Shown here piece by piece: positions 1-10,380 of a stretch of 64,000 nt of DNA (the stretch's first letter is position 1; every line of letters begins with the position of its first letter). The translations under genes and the position numbers were made by a program. A model generated the notes under the pieces. The model saw only the letters and a list, made by a program, of their open reading frames with translations, had not been told where the DNA came from and did not search any database. Source of the stretch: Acheta domesticus (lineage: Eukaryota; Arthropoda; Insecta; Orthoptera; Gryllidae); the NCBI GenBank assembly GCA_031308135.1, contig JAHLJT010004567.1:29423602-29487601 (forward strand), read 5' to 3'.

Positions 1-74
1 GTGTTTCAATAATATTTTGTTTTTGTATGTCATAATCTACAAACGTCCTATTTTTACTTCCTCCCTACAAATTA

Positions 75-520
75 GAGAGAAAGTAATAAAAATGAAGGGC
101 GAAAAACCGGTGAATTTTTGGCAGAAAAACTCGTACTACAGGGCCCTGGTACCGAAAAAGTTGATAAATACAATTGCTAAATCACAAAAGAAATCATCTA
201 GCATGTAGTGTCCGTCTGTGAACAATACTAGCGGCTAAACCGTTCAGCCGATTTTTTCCAGAATTGATATTCCTCTGTTGATCTAGCTGATGTCTTGGCT
301 CCTTGAATTTGAAACCGATATTTTAATTTTGGTGGGTACTTTACATGAAGCCCCTGGGACATTTTTCCAAATAAAAAAATGGCCCCGTGGATTTTGATTA
401 AATAATGTTGTTGAATAGTGTGAATGATAGTTCAAAAGAATGATGCAGATCACATTTTCGTTGAAAATCCCGATTTTCGAAAATTGCAAAAGTTCAAAAT
501 TTTTCGAATTTTTCCTATGC
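75..520 (+). repeat. Dispersed non-coding repeat, copy A
   Basis: This stretch shares an ordered series of short blocks with 36868-38300, 40556-41040 and, inverted, 22640-23935. In order they are: a run ending in cagaaaaactcg, then accgaaaaagttgataaat, a short GTCCGTCTG tract, gtgaacaatacta, ccgttcagccgatttttt, tgaaaccgatattttaattt and gattttcgaaaattgca. There is no coding potential; the open frames differ between copies. It behaves as an old dispersed repeat of unknown class. The left boundary may lie outside the window, and the right one abuts a Tc1 transposase relic. Confidence 0.6.
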
Positions 521-900
521 TCGTCGCTGAAGGTGACCCACTGCCAGTCTGCATGGCCTCAGGTCCATCGTTCCCGACACGGGCGAGTCTGTAGCGACGA
601 TGCTGGTGTGTGTGTGGCAGGTGTCGTAATGGTCGGCGTGCGGCGAGCCTTGCATTGTGCAACCGTATTTCGTGTGTGTTTGCCTTCCTCAATCCATTCC
701 CTCCAACAGCAAGCGATGGTGGTGTCCATACGACCGGTGTGGTGCGCAATACGGCGACAGGACCAACCAGCCTCCCGCACACCCACGATGCAGCCCCTCT
801 CGAACGCGTCTGACTGGACAACCGGTTGTCGAAAGCGTCGCCGCGGCATAGTGTACTTGCAGATGACGCTCTAGCAACGTCACCCGATGTCACAACGGCC
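495..900 (-). pseudogene. Tc1-like transposase fragment (HTH plus first DDE motif, internally deleted)
   Basis: Read on the minus strand, the frame at 849-559 gives an arthropod Tc1-type N-terminus. It has a basic start followed by DAFERGCIVGVREAGWSC and RRIAHHTGR, which matches the paired helix-turn-helix DNA-binding region of Tc1 transposases. About 15 bases further on, another frame gives WQWVTFSDEH, the segment that carries the first catalytic aspartate in this family. In an intact Tc1 transposase these two pieces lie roughly 100 residues apart, so this is an internally deleted, frameshifted relic. I saw no terminal inverted repeats. It is dead, and GC-richer than its surroundings. Confidence 0.6.
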
Positions 901-1092
901 GGCACGGCCGTTTGAAGCACTTTTATCTAGAACGGTGGGCACAACGTCACGCCCCTTCCAATGACCCCCCAGTGCGCGACCGACCGTGAAGACGAAATCA
1001 TTGGCTTAGCGAATGGTGTGCAAAATAGTCACCGAGTTTGCAGCAAATCAGTAGGGTCCTTCGGGGTGCAGATTTTTTTATGACAATGAGTG
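901..1092. other. Unassigned spacer
   Basis: Short sequence between the Tc1 relic and the inverted R4/Dong fragment. I see no gene, RNA or clear repeat here. It may contain further decayed Tc1 sequence. Confidence 0.3.
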
Positions 1093-1857
1093 TCGATATT
1101 GTCCATGCAGTGATTTGTCTCTGCACGATTTCTTTAACATTTTTTGTGTCTCACATTTCATGTTTAGTAGCATCAGAAGTTCAGTGTCAGTGTTATTCGG
1201 CGTGTCTTGCATAGTTGCAATTCCTCTGCCAGCGCAGTCTTTACAATGCTTCTTGCTACACTAACAACGCCTGTTACCCATTCTTCGGTCAGATTCATGA
1301 CCTGTCTCATTAGAGGGCCGTCTTTATGACTGACTACATACTTTTCCATTCCAACTATTGCTTTGTGCCAGGAGGCTACAATTTTTCTGAGGCCTCTTCC
1401 TCCTTCCCTACGTGACACAAAAAGTCTATGGACATCAGCTCGAGGGTGAACTACATGCACTGTTTGCAGTTTTCTGTTTTTTCGATCTAAGATTCGAATT
1501 GCTTGCTCACTTCAGTCTGGAACTGTACTCGACTGTAGGCACCGCCAGACTACCAATTGCAGATATTTTATTCCTGGAGTTCAGAGCGGACTGCAGAACC
1601 AGTCTCACTCTTCTGTAAAACTCCCTGCGGATTCTCTCTTTCATTGTGTCGTTCGAGATGGTCTCACATTCTTCAATGCTCAGATATTTGTAAGTTTACC
1701 TGGCTCAAGATCTTGAATCACAATGTGCATATACACTTCAATGCTCTCTGACGTTGTCAGTTTGCCTCTTTTTAAATTGATTTTTGCACACTTGTCAAGA
1801 CCGAACTTCATGCAGATGTCATTGCTAAAGTCATTCACGACAGACAGAATTTGGGAG
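1093..1857 (-). mobile_element. Inverted internal fragment of an R4/Dong-type LINE
   Basis: The minus strand corresponds to about 4462-5214 of the plus-strand element at 1883-6049: the end of the reverse transcriptase through the connector ahead of the zinc knuckle. It encodes recognisable stretches such as VVNDFSNDICMKFGLDKCAK, HPRADVHRLFVSRREGGRG and MEKYVVSHKDGPLMRQVM. It is more diverged than the two plus-strand copies agree with each other, so it is probably older. Its 5' end (element orientation) abuts the (TAA)n tract at 1858. Its 3' end stops well short of the element's own 3' UTR, so it is not a simple 5'-truncated insertion. Confidence 0.8.
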
Positions 1858-1882
1858 ATAATAATAATAATAATAATAATAA
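1858..1882 (+). repeat. (TAA)n microsatellite, 5' flank of R4/Dong copy 1
   Basis: About eight TAA units between the inverted fragment and the 5' end of copy 1. R4-clade Dong elements are known to insert in TAA repeats, so this is read as the left half of the target site. Confidence 0.85.
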
Positions 1883-4800
1883 CTCCACCTAGGGAGTACA
1901 CGACCTTGGAGTTGGTGGTGGAGCTTGAGTACCCCCATGAGCCTTAAGCTATGTCAGTGGTAGCCTAGCTACCGGTAGGGCCTCCCTTGCTGAATAGGTT
2001 GAAGGTGAGGGGTCAGACGAAGAAGTACTCCATTTTGAGGCGAGTGGGAAGTAAGTAGAGAGGGAAGGGTCATGAACCTTTGGACTTCCTGTTGTCGGCC
2101 CATAGAGGGTACAGGAGAGAAACTGGGTTGGCACACCAGGCCACTGATTAGAGTGGAGGCCCGAACCTTGCATTAGCCAGCGAAGAGGCTGCCTTCAGCA
2201 GTCAGTGAAAATCCCGTAGGGTTTAGTAATGCCGACTGGCGATCGGAGGGACCCCTTGCTGGGCCCTGCGGGGGGATGCCCCGAGGCCACTGTGGGTCGC
2301 AGTAACGGATGGCAGGAAACAACCCGAGGGTTAAGTGTGATCTGTGAACTCGAACTTGCGTCCTGCGAATCCTCAATTCAAACCAATGAGCAAAATGGAT
2401 AGAAACAAGCAATGTAATGAACCTTAACGTGCCTTGTTCTACCAATGTCCCATACCTGCTCAGAAACCGAGCTAATGTCACCTTGTCGACGTCTGGCCAT
2501 CCCACGGGTGTTAGCCCCAGGGACCCAGAGCCGGCAGTAGCTCGAAGCCATCGTCAGAGATGGACCCGGGATGAATTAAAGGAGGTGATGTGGTGCTTTT
2601 ACTATGCAAAAGCGAAAAATGGGGGCTCAGAAATAGAAGTTTTCAAGGTATGGAGAGAGCGGAACCCAGATATGAGACCTACCCTAGACTCAAAGAAGCT
2701 TGCCAGTCAACGACGATACATACTCAGCAGTGGAAAATTCACAGCAGAACAACTTGCTGACATTGAGAGAAATGCGGAGTATGTATTTCGCTCGAACAAT
2801 CCACATGACGAACATGTAGAACTTGAAATGATGATCCCGTGGAAGGTTCATCGCTTTCCAGTGAAACACACGTCAGTGGTGAAAATTCATCTGGCAATGA
2901 ATTACACGAAAAGGACATGATGCGAAATCTCCTTCGGCGCGAGATAGAAAGAGTTAGTCAACTTCCGTTTGAATCTCGCGAACCGTTGAGGAGAATATAC
3001 GAAAATGCCAAAGCTAAAAGAGTGATAGAAACAGTGAATTCTGTCTTAAATGAGGTGGTGGAGACCCCAGGCAGAGATCTAGATATTACTGAAATCAATC
3101 ACATCATATATGCAACTGGATATCTAAGTATCTCAGATAATTTTGGGGCCAGCCAAGAACAACCGACGGCCGACAGCAAAAGAGAGTAAACAGCTCTGTA
3201 CCCCCATGGATGAACAGAATTATGAAACGGATAGCCGACACCCGGCGTGAAATATCATTCTTAGCTGAGGCATCTTCTAAATCAACGCATACCTCTAAAG
3301 TTCAACGAAAAATATTCAATGTTGAACAAAAATACCAAATTGAAAATGACACCAGCAGGCTAATGGTAGTTGAGAAGCTAAAAGAGAAAATTCAAGCATT
3401 GGCTCAACGAATAAAAAGGTACAAACGTAGAATAGATTTCCGTGTACAGAACCGGTTGTTTGAGACAGACGCGAAGAGATTCTATCGCAATCTGACTCAA
3501 AAACCGAATGACAAAGCTGTTACTCCTTCAAAAGATGACGTCGAAGCATTTTGGGCAGGAATCTGGGAAGAGAGCAGATCCTACAACAAAGACGCATCTT
3601 GGCTTCAATCTGAAGTTGATGCTGCCGATGAACTTGTAGAAACAGTGGAAGATGTTCACCAATTCTCGGAAGAGGACCTCTTCCAAGCAATTAAGAACAT
3701 GGGAAACTGGAAGTCCCCCGGGATTGATAAGATCCAGATTTATTGGATTAAGAAATTAACAGCAATACATTCTCATCTAGCAAAGGCTGTTAATAAAATT
3801 TTTTAAAACCCAAAGGAAATCCCGGAATGGCTCACACGCGGCATCACGTATTTGCTACCCAAAGCGGGAGACAGCTCTTTGGCGAAGAACTACAGGCCAA
3901 TTACTTGTCTGCCAGTACTGTACAAAGTTATAACTTCAGCCATAGCTGACAAAATGTATAGACATCTAGATAAGAATCATCTAATGCCAGCTGAACAAAA
4001 AGGATGTCGTAAAGGCTCTTATGGCTGTAAGGAATCTTGCTACTGAATAAAGTCATCTTGAATGATGTAAGAAACGCAAACGTAATTTGAGCATGGCTTG
4101 GATTGACTACCAAAAGGCCTTTGATAGTGTACCACACGATTGGATTTTGAAGACCCTGGAGATCTATCGATTTCATCCTAGACTTATTGAATTTGCAAGG
4201 CTAGTATGAAGTCGTGGAGTACCAGGTTACTAATACACAGCGGAAAGGAAGCAGTAGAAACCAGAAGTATTCAGATTAACAGGGGTATTTTTCAAGGAGA
4301 TTCACTATCCCCTCTGCTGTTTTGCATTAGTTTGATCCCACTATCGAGACAGTTGTCGCAAGCTGACTTTGGTTTTAAGCTCCATGGTGATGAAAGGCCA
4401 GTATCACATTTGTTTTACATGGATGATCTGAAAGTGTTTGCTAAGAATGAAGCGATTCTCTCCCAAATGCTGTCTGTCGTGAATGACTTTAGCAATGACA
4501 TCTGCATGAAGTTTGGTCTTGACAAGTGTGCAAAATCAATTTAAAAAGAGGGAAACTCACAACGTCTGAGAACATTGAAATTGATACGCACACTGTGATT
4601 CAAGATCTTGAGCCAGGTAAAACTTACAAATATCTGGGCATTGAAGAATGTGAAACCATCTCGAATGACAGCATGAAAGAGAGAATTCGTAGGGAGTATT
4701 ATAGGAGAGTGAGACTTCTCCTGCAGTCCGCTCTGAATTCCAGGAATAAAATATCTGCAATAGGTAGTTTGGCGGTACCTGTAGCCGAATACAGTTTTGG

Positions 4801-6049
4801 ACTAGTGGACTGGACTGAGCAAGAAATTCGCACCATGGATCGAAAAACCAGAAAACTGTTAACAATGCATCATGTTGCCCACCCTCGAGCGGATATACAT
4901 AGACTTTATGTGTCACGTAAGGAAGGAGGAAGAGGCCTCAGGCCAAATTGAGGCCTCCTGGCACAACGCAATAGTCGGGTTGGGGAAGTATGTAGTCAGC
5001 CATCAAGACGACCCTCTAATGAGGCAGGTCATGAAATCTGACCGAAGAATGGGAAACAGAGGCATTGTTAGTGTAGCAAGAAACATTGCGAAGAAAACTA
5101 GGCAAGACACGTCGAATAACACAGACACTGAACTTCTGATGCTGCTAAACATGAAGTGTGAGACACAAAAAATGTTAAAGAAATCGTGGAGAGACAAACC
5201 ACTCCACGGACAATACTAAAAGAATGGACAAGGTGCAGATCAATAAAGATCAATCATTTATGTGGCTTAAAAGGGGAAGGATGAAGCCAGAATCGGAAGC
5301 ACTTGCAATAGCTGCCCAAGATCAGGCCTTGAGAACACGACATTATGATAAAGCGGTTCTCAAAATTTCCCAAGATGACAAATGCCGCATTTGCCTGGAG
5401 CAAGTAGAAACCATTGATCATATTGTCTCAGCTTGTCCAATCCTAGCAAAGACAGAATACCTTAAAAGACATGACAGGGTGTGTAGCTACCTCCACTGGC
5501 AGATCTGTACCGCCTCTCGAAGTTCCAAACACATGCCCCAAGTGGTACGAACACTCACCGAAACCGGTGACGTCTGTTGGATTGTGTACGATATTGTACG
5601 ACCAACAAATTCAAACTGATCGCACGATAGCGGCAAACAAACCGGATATAGTTATCCGGGATTTGGCGAAAAAATCGTGTTTACTTATCGATGTTGCTGT
5701 ACCTTGCGATCAAAACGTCGTTACCAAGGAGGCAGAGAAACGTCTTAAATACAAGAGTTTGGAAATCGAGATCAGCCGAATGTGGGGCGTAAAAGCACAG
5801 GTCGTCCCGATAGTTATCGGAGCTCTGGGATTTGTTCCGCAAAATTTGAATAAGAACTTGTCTAAACTCCCAGGTAATTCAAAAGACTGGGAAATGCAAT
5901 AAATTGCTTTATTTGGAACAGCCCACATTTTGCGTAAAGTATTGTAGGGCACTGATAGTCACCGAATCTGCTCCTTAGGTAGCTGGTTGCAACCTGGAGT
6001 AGATTTTATATTCAGCCGACTCATAAGATCGTTAGTCGTGATGTAATGG
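1883..6049 (+). mobile_element. R4/Dong-type non-LTR retrotransposon, near full-length copy 1
   Basis: About 4.2 kb bounded on both sides by (TAA)n. It consists of a 5' UTR (about 1883-2416), one broken coding region (2417-5887) and a ~100-bp 3' UTR ending ...gtcgtgatgtaatgg directly before the TAA array at 6050. The single-ORF layout is N-terminal DNA-binding region, central reverse transcriptase, CCHC knuckle and C-terminal restriction-like endonuclease, as expected for the R2/R4 group. TAA-array insertion points to Dong within the R4 clade. It is inactive: at least five frameshifts or stops are visible. The clade call rests on domain order and target site, without a phylogeny. Confidence 0.8.
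2417..5902 (+). pseudogene. R4/Dong polyprotein (Myb-like / RT / CCHC / RLE endonuclease), disabled copy
   Basis: The frame is broken into pieces at about 2417-2836, 2836-3189, 3210-3806, 3852-4046, 4206-4535, 4526-4951, 4960-5219, 5224-5520 and 5520-5900. The N-terminus carries a tryptophan-rich helical segment (HRQRWTRDELKEVMWCFYYA), plausibly a Myb/SANT-like DNA-binding domain. RT motifs follow: YRPITCLPVLYKV, motif A WIDYQKAFDSVPHDW, motif B GIFQGDSLSPLLFC and motif C FYMDDLK. The knuckle CRICLEQVETIDHIVSAC has C-x2-C-x8-H-x4-C spacing. The endonuclease shows KPDIVIRD then LLIDVAVP, i.e. the PD...D core. Compared with copy 2 it has an in-frame stop near 3804 (Glu codon changed to TAA), several one-base indels, and an early stop at 5900. 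It keeps N-terminal sequence that copy 2 lacks. Confidence 0.8.
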
Positions 6050-6080
6050 AATAATAATAATAATAATAATATAATAATAA
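6050..6080 (+). repeat. (TAA)n tract between R4/Dong insertions
   Basis: Short interrupted TAA array separating the 3' end of copy 1 from a 3'-UTR-only copy. Confidence 0.85.
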
Positions 6081-6182
6081 GGCACCGACAGTCCCTAGAT
6101 CTACTCCTTAGGTAGGTGGTTGCAACCTGGAATAGATTTTATATTCAGCCGACACATAATATCTTTAGTCGTGATTTAGAGG
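6081..6182 (+). mobile_element. Extremely 5'-truncated R4/Dong copy (3' UTR only)
   Basis: About 100 bp that repeat the 3' UTR of copies 1 and 2: block ctccttaggtag, then ggttgcaacctgg, then agattttatattcagccga, ending tagtcgtgattt-gagg before a new TAA array. There are several substitutions relative to the long copies. Such very short 3'-anchored insertions are the usual outcome of aborted target-primed reverse transcription. Confidence 0.8.
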
Positions 6183-6201
6183 AATAATAATAATAATAAT
6201 A

Positions 6202-6250
<49 letters not shown>
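6183..6250 (+). repeat. (TAA)n microsatellite, 5' flank of R4/Dong copy 2
   Basis: About 68 bp of TAA units with one interruption. It is the longest TAA array in the window and directly precedes the truncated 5' end of copy 2. Confidence 0.9.
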
Positions 6251-6251
<1 letters not shown>

Positions 6252-9200
6252 TATTCGAAAATGCCAAAGCTAAACGAGTGATAGAAACAGTGAATTCTGT
6301 CTTAAATGAGGTGGTAGAGACCCCAGGCAGAGATCTAGATATACTGAAATCAATCACATCATATATGCAACTGGATATCTAGTATCTCAGATAATTTTGG
6401 GGCCAGCCAAGAACAACGACGGCCGACAGCAAAACAGAGTAAACAGCTCTGTACCCCCATGGTTGAACAGAATTAGGAAACGGATAGCCAACACCCGGCG
6501 CGAAATATCACTCTTAGCTGAGGCATCTTCTAAATCAATGCACACCTCTAAAGTTCAACGAAAATATTCAATGTTGAACAAAAATACCAAATTGAAAATG
6601 ACACCAGCAGGCTAATGGTAGTTGAAAAGCTAAAAGAGAAAATTCAAGCATGGGCTCAAAGAATTAGACGTTACAAACGTAGAATAGATTTCCGTGTACA
6701 GAACCGGTTGTTTGAAACAGACGCGAAGAGATTCTATCGCAATCTGACTCAAAAACCGAATGGCAAAGCTGTTACTCCTTCAAAAGATGACGTCGAAGCA
6801 TTTTGGGCAGGAATCTGGGAAGAGAGCAGATCCTACAACAAAGACGCATCTTGGCTTCAATCTGAAGTTGATGCTGCCGATGAACTTGTAGAAACAGTGG
6901 AAGATGTTCACCAATTCTCGGAAGAGGACCTCTTCCAAGCAATTAAGAACATGGGAAACTGGAAGTCCCCCGGGATTGATAAGATCCAGATTTATTGGAT
7001 TAAGAAATTAACAGCAATACATTCTCATCTAGCAAAGGCTGTTAATAAAATTTTTGAAAACCCAAAGGAAATCCCGGAATGGCTCACACGCGGCATCACG
7101 TATTTGCTACCCAAAGCGGGAGACAGCTCTTTGGCGAAGAACTACAGGCCAATTACTTGTCTGCCAGTACTGTACAAAGTTATAACTTCAGCCATAGCTG
7201 ACAAAATGTATAGACATCTAGATAAGAATCATCTAATGCCAGCTGAACAAAAAGGATGTCGTAAAGGCTCTTATGGCTGTAAGGAAATCTTGCTACTGAA
7301 TAAAGTCATCTTGAATGATGTAAAGAAACGCAAACGTAATTTGAGCATGGCTTGGATTGACTACCAAAAGGCCTTTGATAGTGTACCACACGATTGGATT
7401 TTGAAGACCCTGGAGATCTATCGATTTCATCCTAGACTTATTGAATTTTGCAAGGCTAGTATGAACTCGTGGAGTACCAGGTTACTAATACACAGCGGAA
7501 AGGAAGCAGTAGAAACCAGAAGCATTCAGATTAACAGGGGTATTTTTCAAGGAGATTCACTATCCCCTCTGCTGTTTTGCATTAGTTTGATCCCACTATC
7601 GAGACAGTTGTCGCAAGCTGACTTTGGTTTTAAGCTCCATGGTGATGAAAAGCCAGTATCACATTTGTTTTACATGGATGATCTGAAAGAGTTTGCCAAG
7701 AATGAAGCGATTCTCTCCCAAATGCTGTGTGTCGTGAATGACTTTAGCAATGACATCTGCATGAAGTTTGGTCTTGACAAGTGTGCAAAAATCACTTTAA
7801 AAAGAGGGAAACTCACAACGTCTGAGAACATTGAAATTGATACGCACACTGTGATTCAAGATCTTGAGCCAGGTAAAACTTACAAATATCTGGGCATTGA
7901 AGAATGTGAAACCATCTCGAATGACAGAATGAAAGAGAGAATTCGTAGGGAGTATTATAGGAGAGTGAGACTGGTCCTGCAGTCCGCTCTGAATTCCAGG
8001 AATAAAATATCTGCAATAGGTAGTTTGGCGGTACCTGTAGCCGAATACATTTTTGGACTAGTGGACTGGACTGAGCAAGAAATTCGCACCATGGATCGAA
8101 AAAACAGAAAACTGCTAACAATGCATCATGTTTCCCACCCTCGAGCTGATGTACATAGACTTTATGTGGCACGTAAGGAAGGAGGAAGAGGCCTGAGACA
8201 AATTGAGGCCTCCTGGCACAACGCAATAGTCGGGTTGGGGAAGTATGTAGTCAGCCATCAAGACGACCCTCTAATGAGGCAGGTCATGAAATCTGACCGA
8301 AGAATGGGAAACAGAGGCATTGTTAGTGTAGCAAGAAACATTGCGAAGAAAACTAGGCAAGACACGTCGAATAACACAGACACTGAACTTCTGATGCTGC
8401 TAAACATGAAGTGTGAGACACAAAAATGTTAAAGAAATCGTGGAGAGACAAACCACTCCACGGACAATACCTAAAAAGAATGGACAAAGTGCAGATCAAT
8501 AAAGATCAATCATTTATGTGGCTTAAAAGGGGAAGGATGAAGCCAGAATCGGAAGCACTTGTAATAGCTGCCCAAGATCAGGCCTTGAGAACACGACATT
8601 ATGATAAAGCGGTTCTCAAAATTTCCCAAGATGACAAATGCCGCATTTGCCTGGAGCAAGTAGAAACCATTGATCATATTGTCTCAGCTTGTCCAATCCT
8701 AGCAAAGACCGAATACCTTAAAAGACATGATAGGATGTGTAGCTACCTCCACTGGCAGATCTGTACCGCCCTCGACGTTCCAAACACATGCCCCAAGTGG
8801 TACGAACACTCACCGAAACCGGTGACGTCTGTTGGATTGTGTACGATATTGTACGACCAACAAATTCAAACTGATCGCACGATAGCGGCAAACAAACCGG
8901 ATATAGTTATCCGGGGTTTGGCGAAAAAATCGTGTTTACTTATCGATGTTGCTGTACCTTGCGATCAAAACGTCGTTACCAAGGAGGCAGAGAAACGTCT
9001 TAAATACAAGAGTTTGGAAATCGAGATCAGCCGAATGTGGGGCGTAAAAGCACAGGTCGTCCCGATAGTTATCGGAGCTCTGGGATTTGTTCCGCAAAAT
9101 TTGAGTAAGAACTTGTCTAAACTCCCAGGTAATTCAAAAGACTGGGAAGTGCAAGAAATTGCTTTATTTGGAACAGCCCACATTTTGCGTAAAGTATTGT

Positions 9201-9305
9201 AGAGGCACTGATAGTCACCGAATCTGCTCCTTAGGTAGCTGGTTGCAACCTGGAGTAGATTTTATATTCAGCCGACTCATAAGATCTTTAGTCGTGATGT
9301 AGTGG
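6251..9305 (+). mobile_element. R4/Dong-type non-LTR retrotransposon, 5'-truncated copy 2
   Basis: About 3.06 kb, colinear with and very similar to copy 1 from about position 2995 onward. It begins inside the coding region (frame at IFENAKAKRVIE) right after a TAA array and ends with the same 3' UTR before (TAA)n at 9306. The 5' UTR and N-terminal DNA-binding region are absent, so this is an ordinary 5' truncation. The RT and endonuclease regions are almost intact, which suggests a recent insertion. Confidence 0.85.
6397..9202 (+). pseudogene. R4/Dong RT-endonuclease ORF, nearly intact but frameshifted twice
   Basis: Three overlapping frames cover it: 6397-6615, 6615-8432 and 8426-9202. The 605-residue middle frame holds the whole reverse transcriptase, with motif A WIDYQKAFDSVP, motif B FQGDSLSPLLF and motif C FYMDD, plus the thumb and connector. 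The 258-residue last frame holds the C-x2-C-x8-H-x4-C knuckle and the restriction-like endonuclease (KPDIVIRG...LLIDVAVP) and ends at its natural stop. Both shifts are single missing A residues in A-runs. Near 6562 there are four A's where copy 1 has five; near 8424 there are five where copy 1 and the inverted fragment have six. Either could be a sequencing error. The N-terminus is missing through 5' truncation. Confidence 0.85.
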
Positions 9306-9329
9306 AATAATAATAATAATAATAATAAA
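9306..9329 (+). repeat. (TAA)n microsatellite, 3' flank of R4/Dong copy 2
   Basis: Eight TAA units following the 3' UTR; they form the right boundary of the LINE cluster. Confidence 0.9.
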
Positions 9330-9633
9330 CATTTCAATAAATATTCCTCCAAACATTTAAATGAAAATTTTGTAGAACCAGGTTTGTGTCCTCTGTAATA
9401 TTCCTAGTCATATTAAAATCTATTTGAGGAATGAAAAATTGAGAAAATCTGAAAAGAAAAAAAAAAGTATTTTAGGCGCTAATGGCTGTCAGTTGGGAAG
9501 AGGTTGGGGCAGAACCGAAAAGCTAGCCCAGACGCAAGAGAATGTAAAACTAACTAGTACAACTAAGTCTGTGGCATTCCGTAGCACCACTAGTTCAATT
9601 ATTTGCTTTTGGTCTATATGAGAAGAACTCTTC
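9330..9633. other. AT-rich spacer
   Basis: No gene recognised. About 9545-9605 shows weak similarity to about 11580-11632 (shared agtac...ctgtg...cgtagcacc-ctagttt blocks), so both may be remnants of one diverged repeat. Confidence 0.3.
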
Positions 9634-10380
9634 GGGGTCGTCCATAAAATACGTAACGCAAAATTTGGAGTATTTCCAATCCCCTCTCTCCTTCCTCTAA
9701 CGCACCCGTAACGCGCTCTGCAACCTCCCTAAATAATTGCGTAACGCTTGCGATGCCCCCGTTGTAAATGCCAGAAGTGGAAATCAATTGTAGCACAGTA
9801 AAAACAAATTGTGTTTATTTTACTTGTGTTCAATATTAAAATTAATAATAATTAAAGTAGAAATGAGTTGGGGTTCCTGACTGCACCTAACAAGAATGGG
9901 GCCAGCTGTGAGTGAAGGAAGAATCTGCTTGGGCGAGAAATTAAATGGTTGATCACAAGCTGTGCACACGCCGTCGTAGATGACGCAAGAGCGAGTCTAC
10001 AGAGTCAATTTAAATGGATTCTAGAATATACTTCATTTCAGTTTCGAATATTTTCTTCGTAACCTTACAGATTTACCCAAAAAAGTTAAAAAATATTTTC
10101 ACATATGTAACTATTTACAGCTAATAACTTTAGTTTGTTTTTAAAAGAAATTATAATTATTAGTTAATATAATGTTTTAGTACACGACCCAAAAAGTAAA
10201 TTATTTCAGCAAATGTTAAAAAATGTAAAAAAAAAATTGTGTCGAACACTTAACTAATACCTCCCACCCCTATGTAACGCCCCTCATATACTCTCTGCCT
10301 CCCACCCCTATGTAACGCACCGTAATGCTGTCGCAGACCTCCTCCCCATCTTTAGCGCTACGAAATTCATGGACGACTCC
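9634..10380. mobile_element. Non-autonomous TIR element with GTAACGC subterminal motifs
   Basis: The 26-bp ends form an imperfect terminal inverted repeat with about five mismatches. The left begins GGGGTCGTCCATAAAATACG (9634). The right end (10355-10380), read inversely, begins GGAGTCGTCCATGAATTTCG. GTAACGC, or close variants of it, recurs near both ends (for example around 9652, 9708, 9740, 10273 and 10312), as expected for subterminal transposase-binding repeats. The 747-bp interior has no transposase. I found no convincing target duplication, so I do not assign a superfamily. Confidence 0.55.

Noticed and set aside
17..208. 63-codon plus-strand ORF at the left edge
   Set aside because: It lies in dispersed repeat copy A, is not shared as a frame by other copies, and has no domain.
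440..920. 144- and 156-codon ORFs overlapping on both strands
   Set aside because: They are frame shadows of the GC-rich Tc1 relic. Only the minus frame at 559-849 matches a known family.
4557..4916. Minus-strand ORF of 119 codons (and the equivalent at 7813-8226)
   Set aside because: Antisense shadow of the LINE reverse transcriptase.
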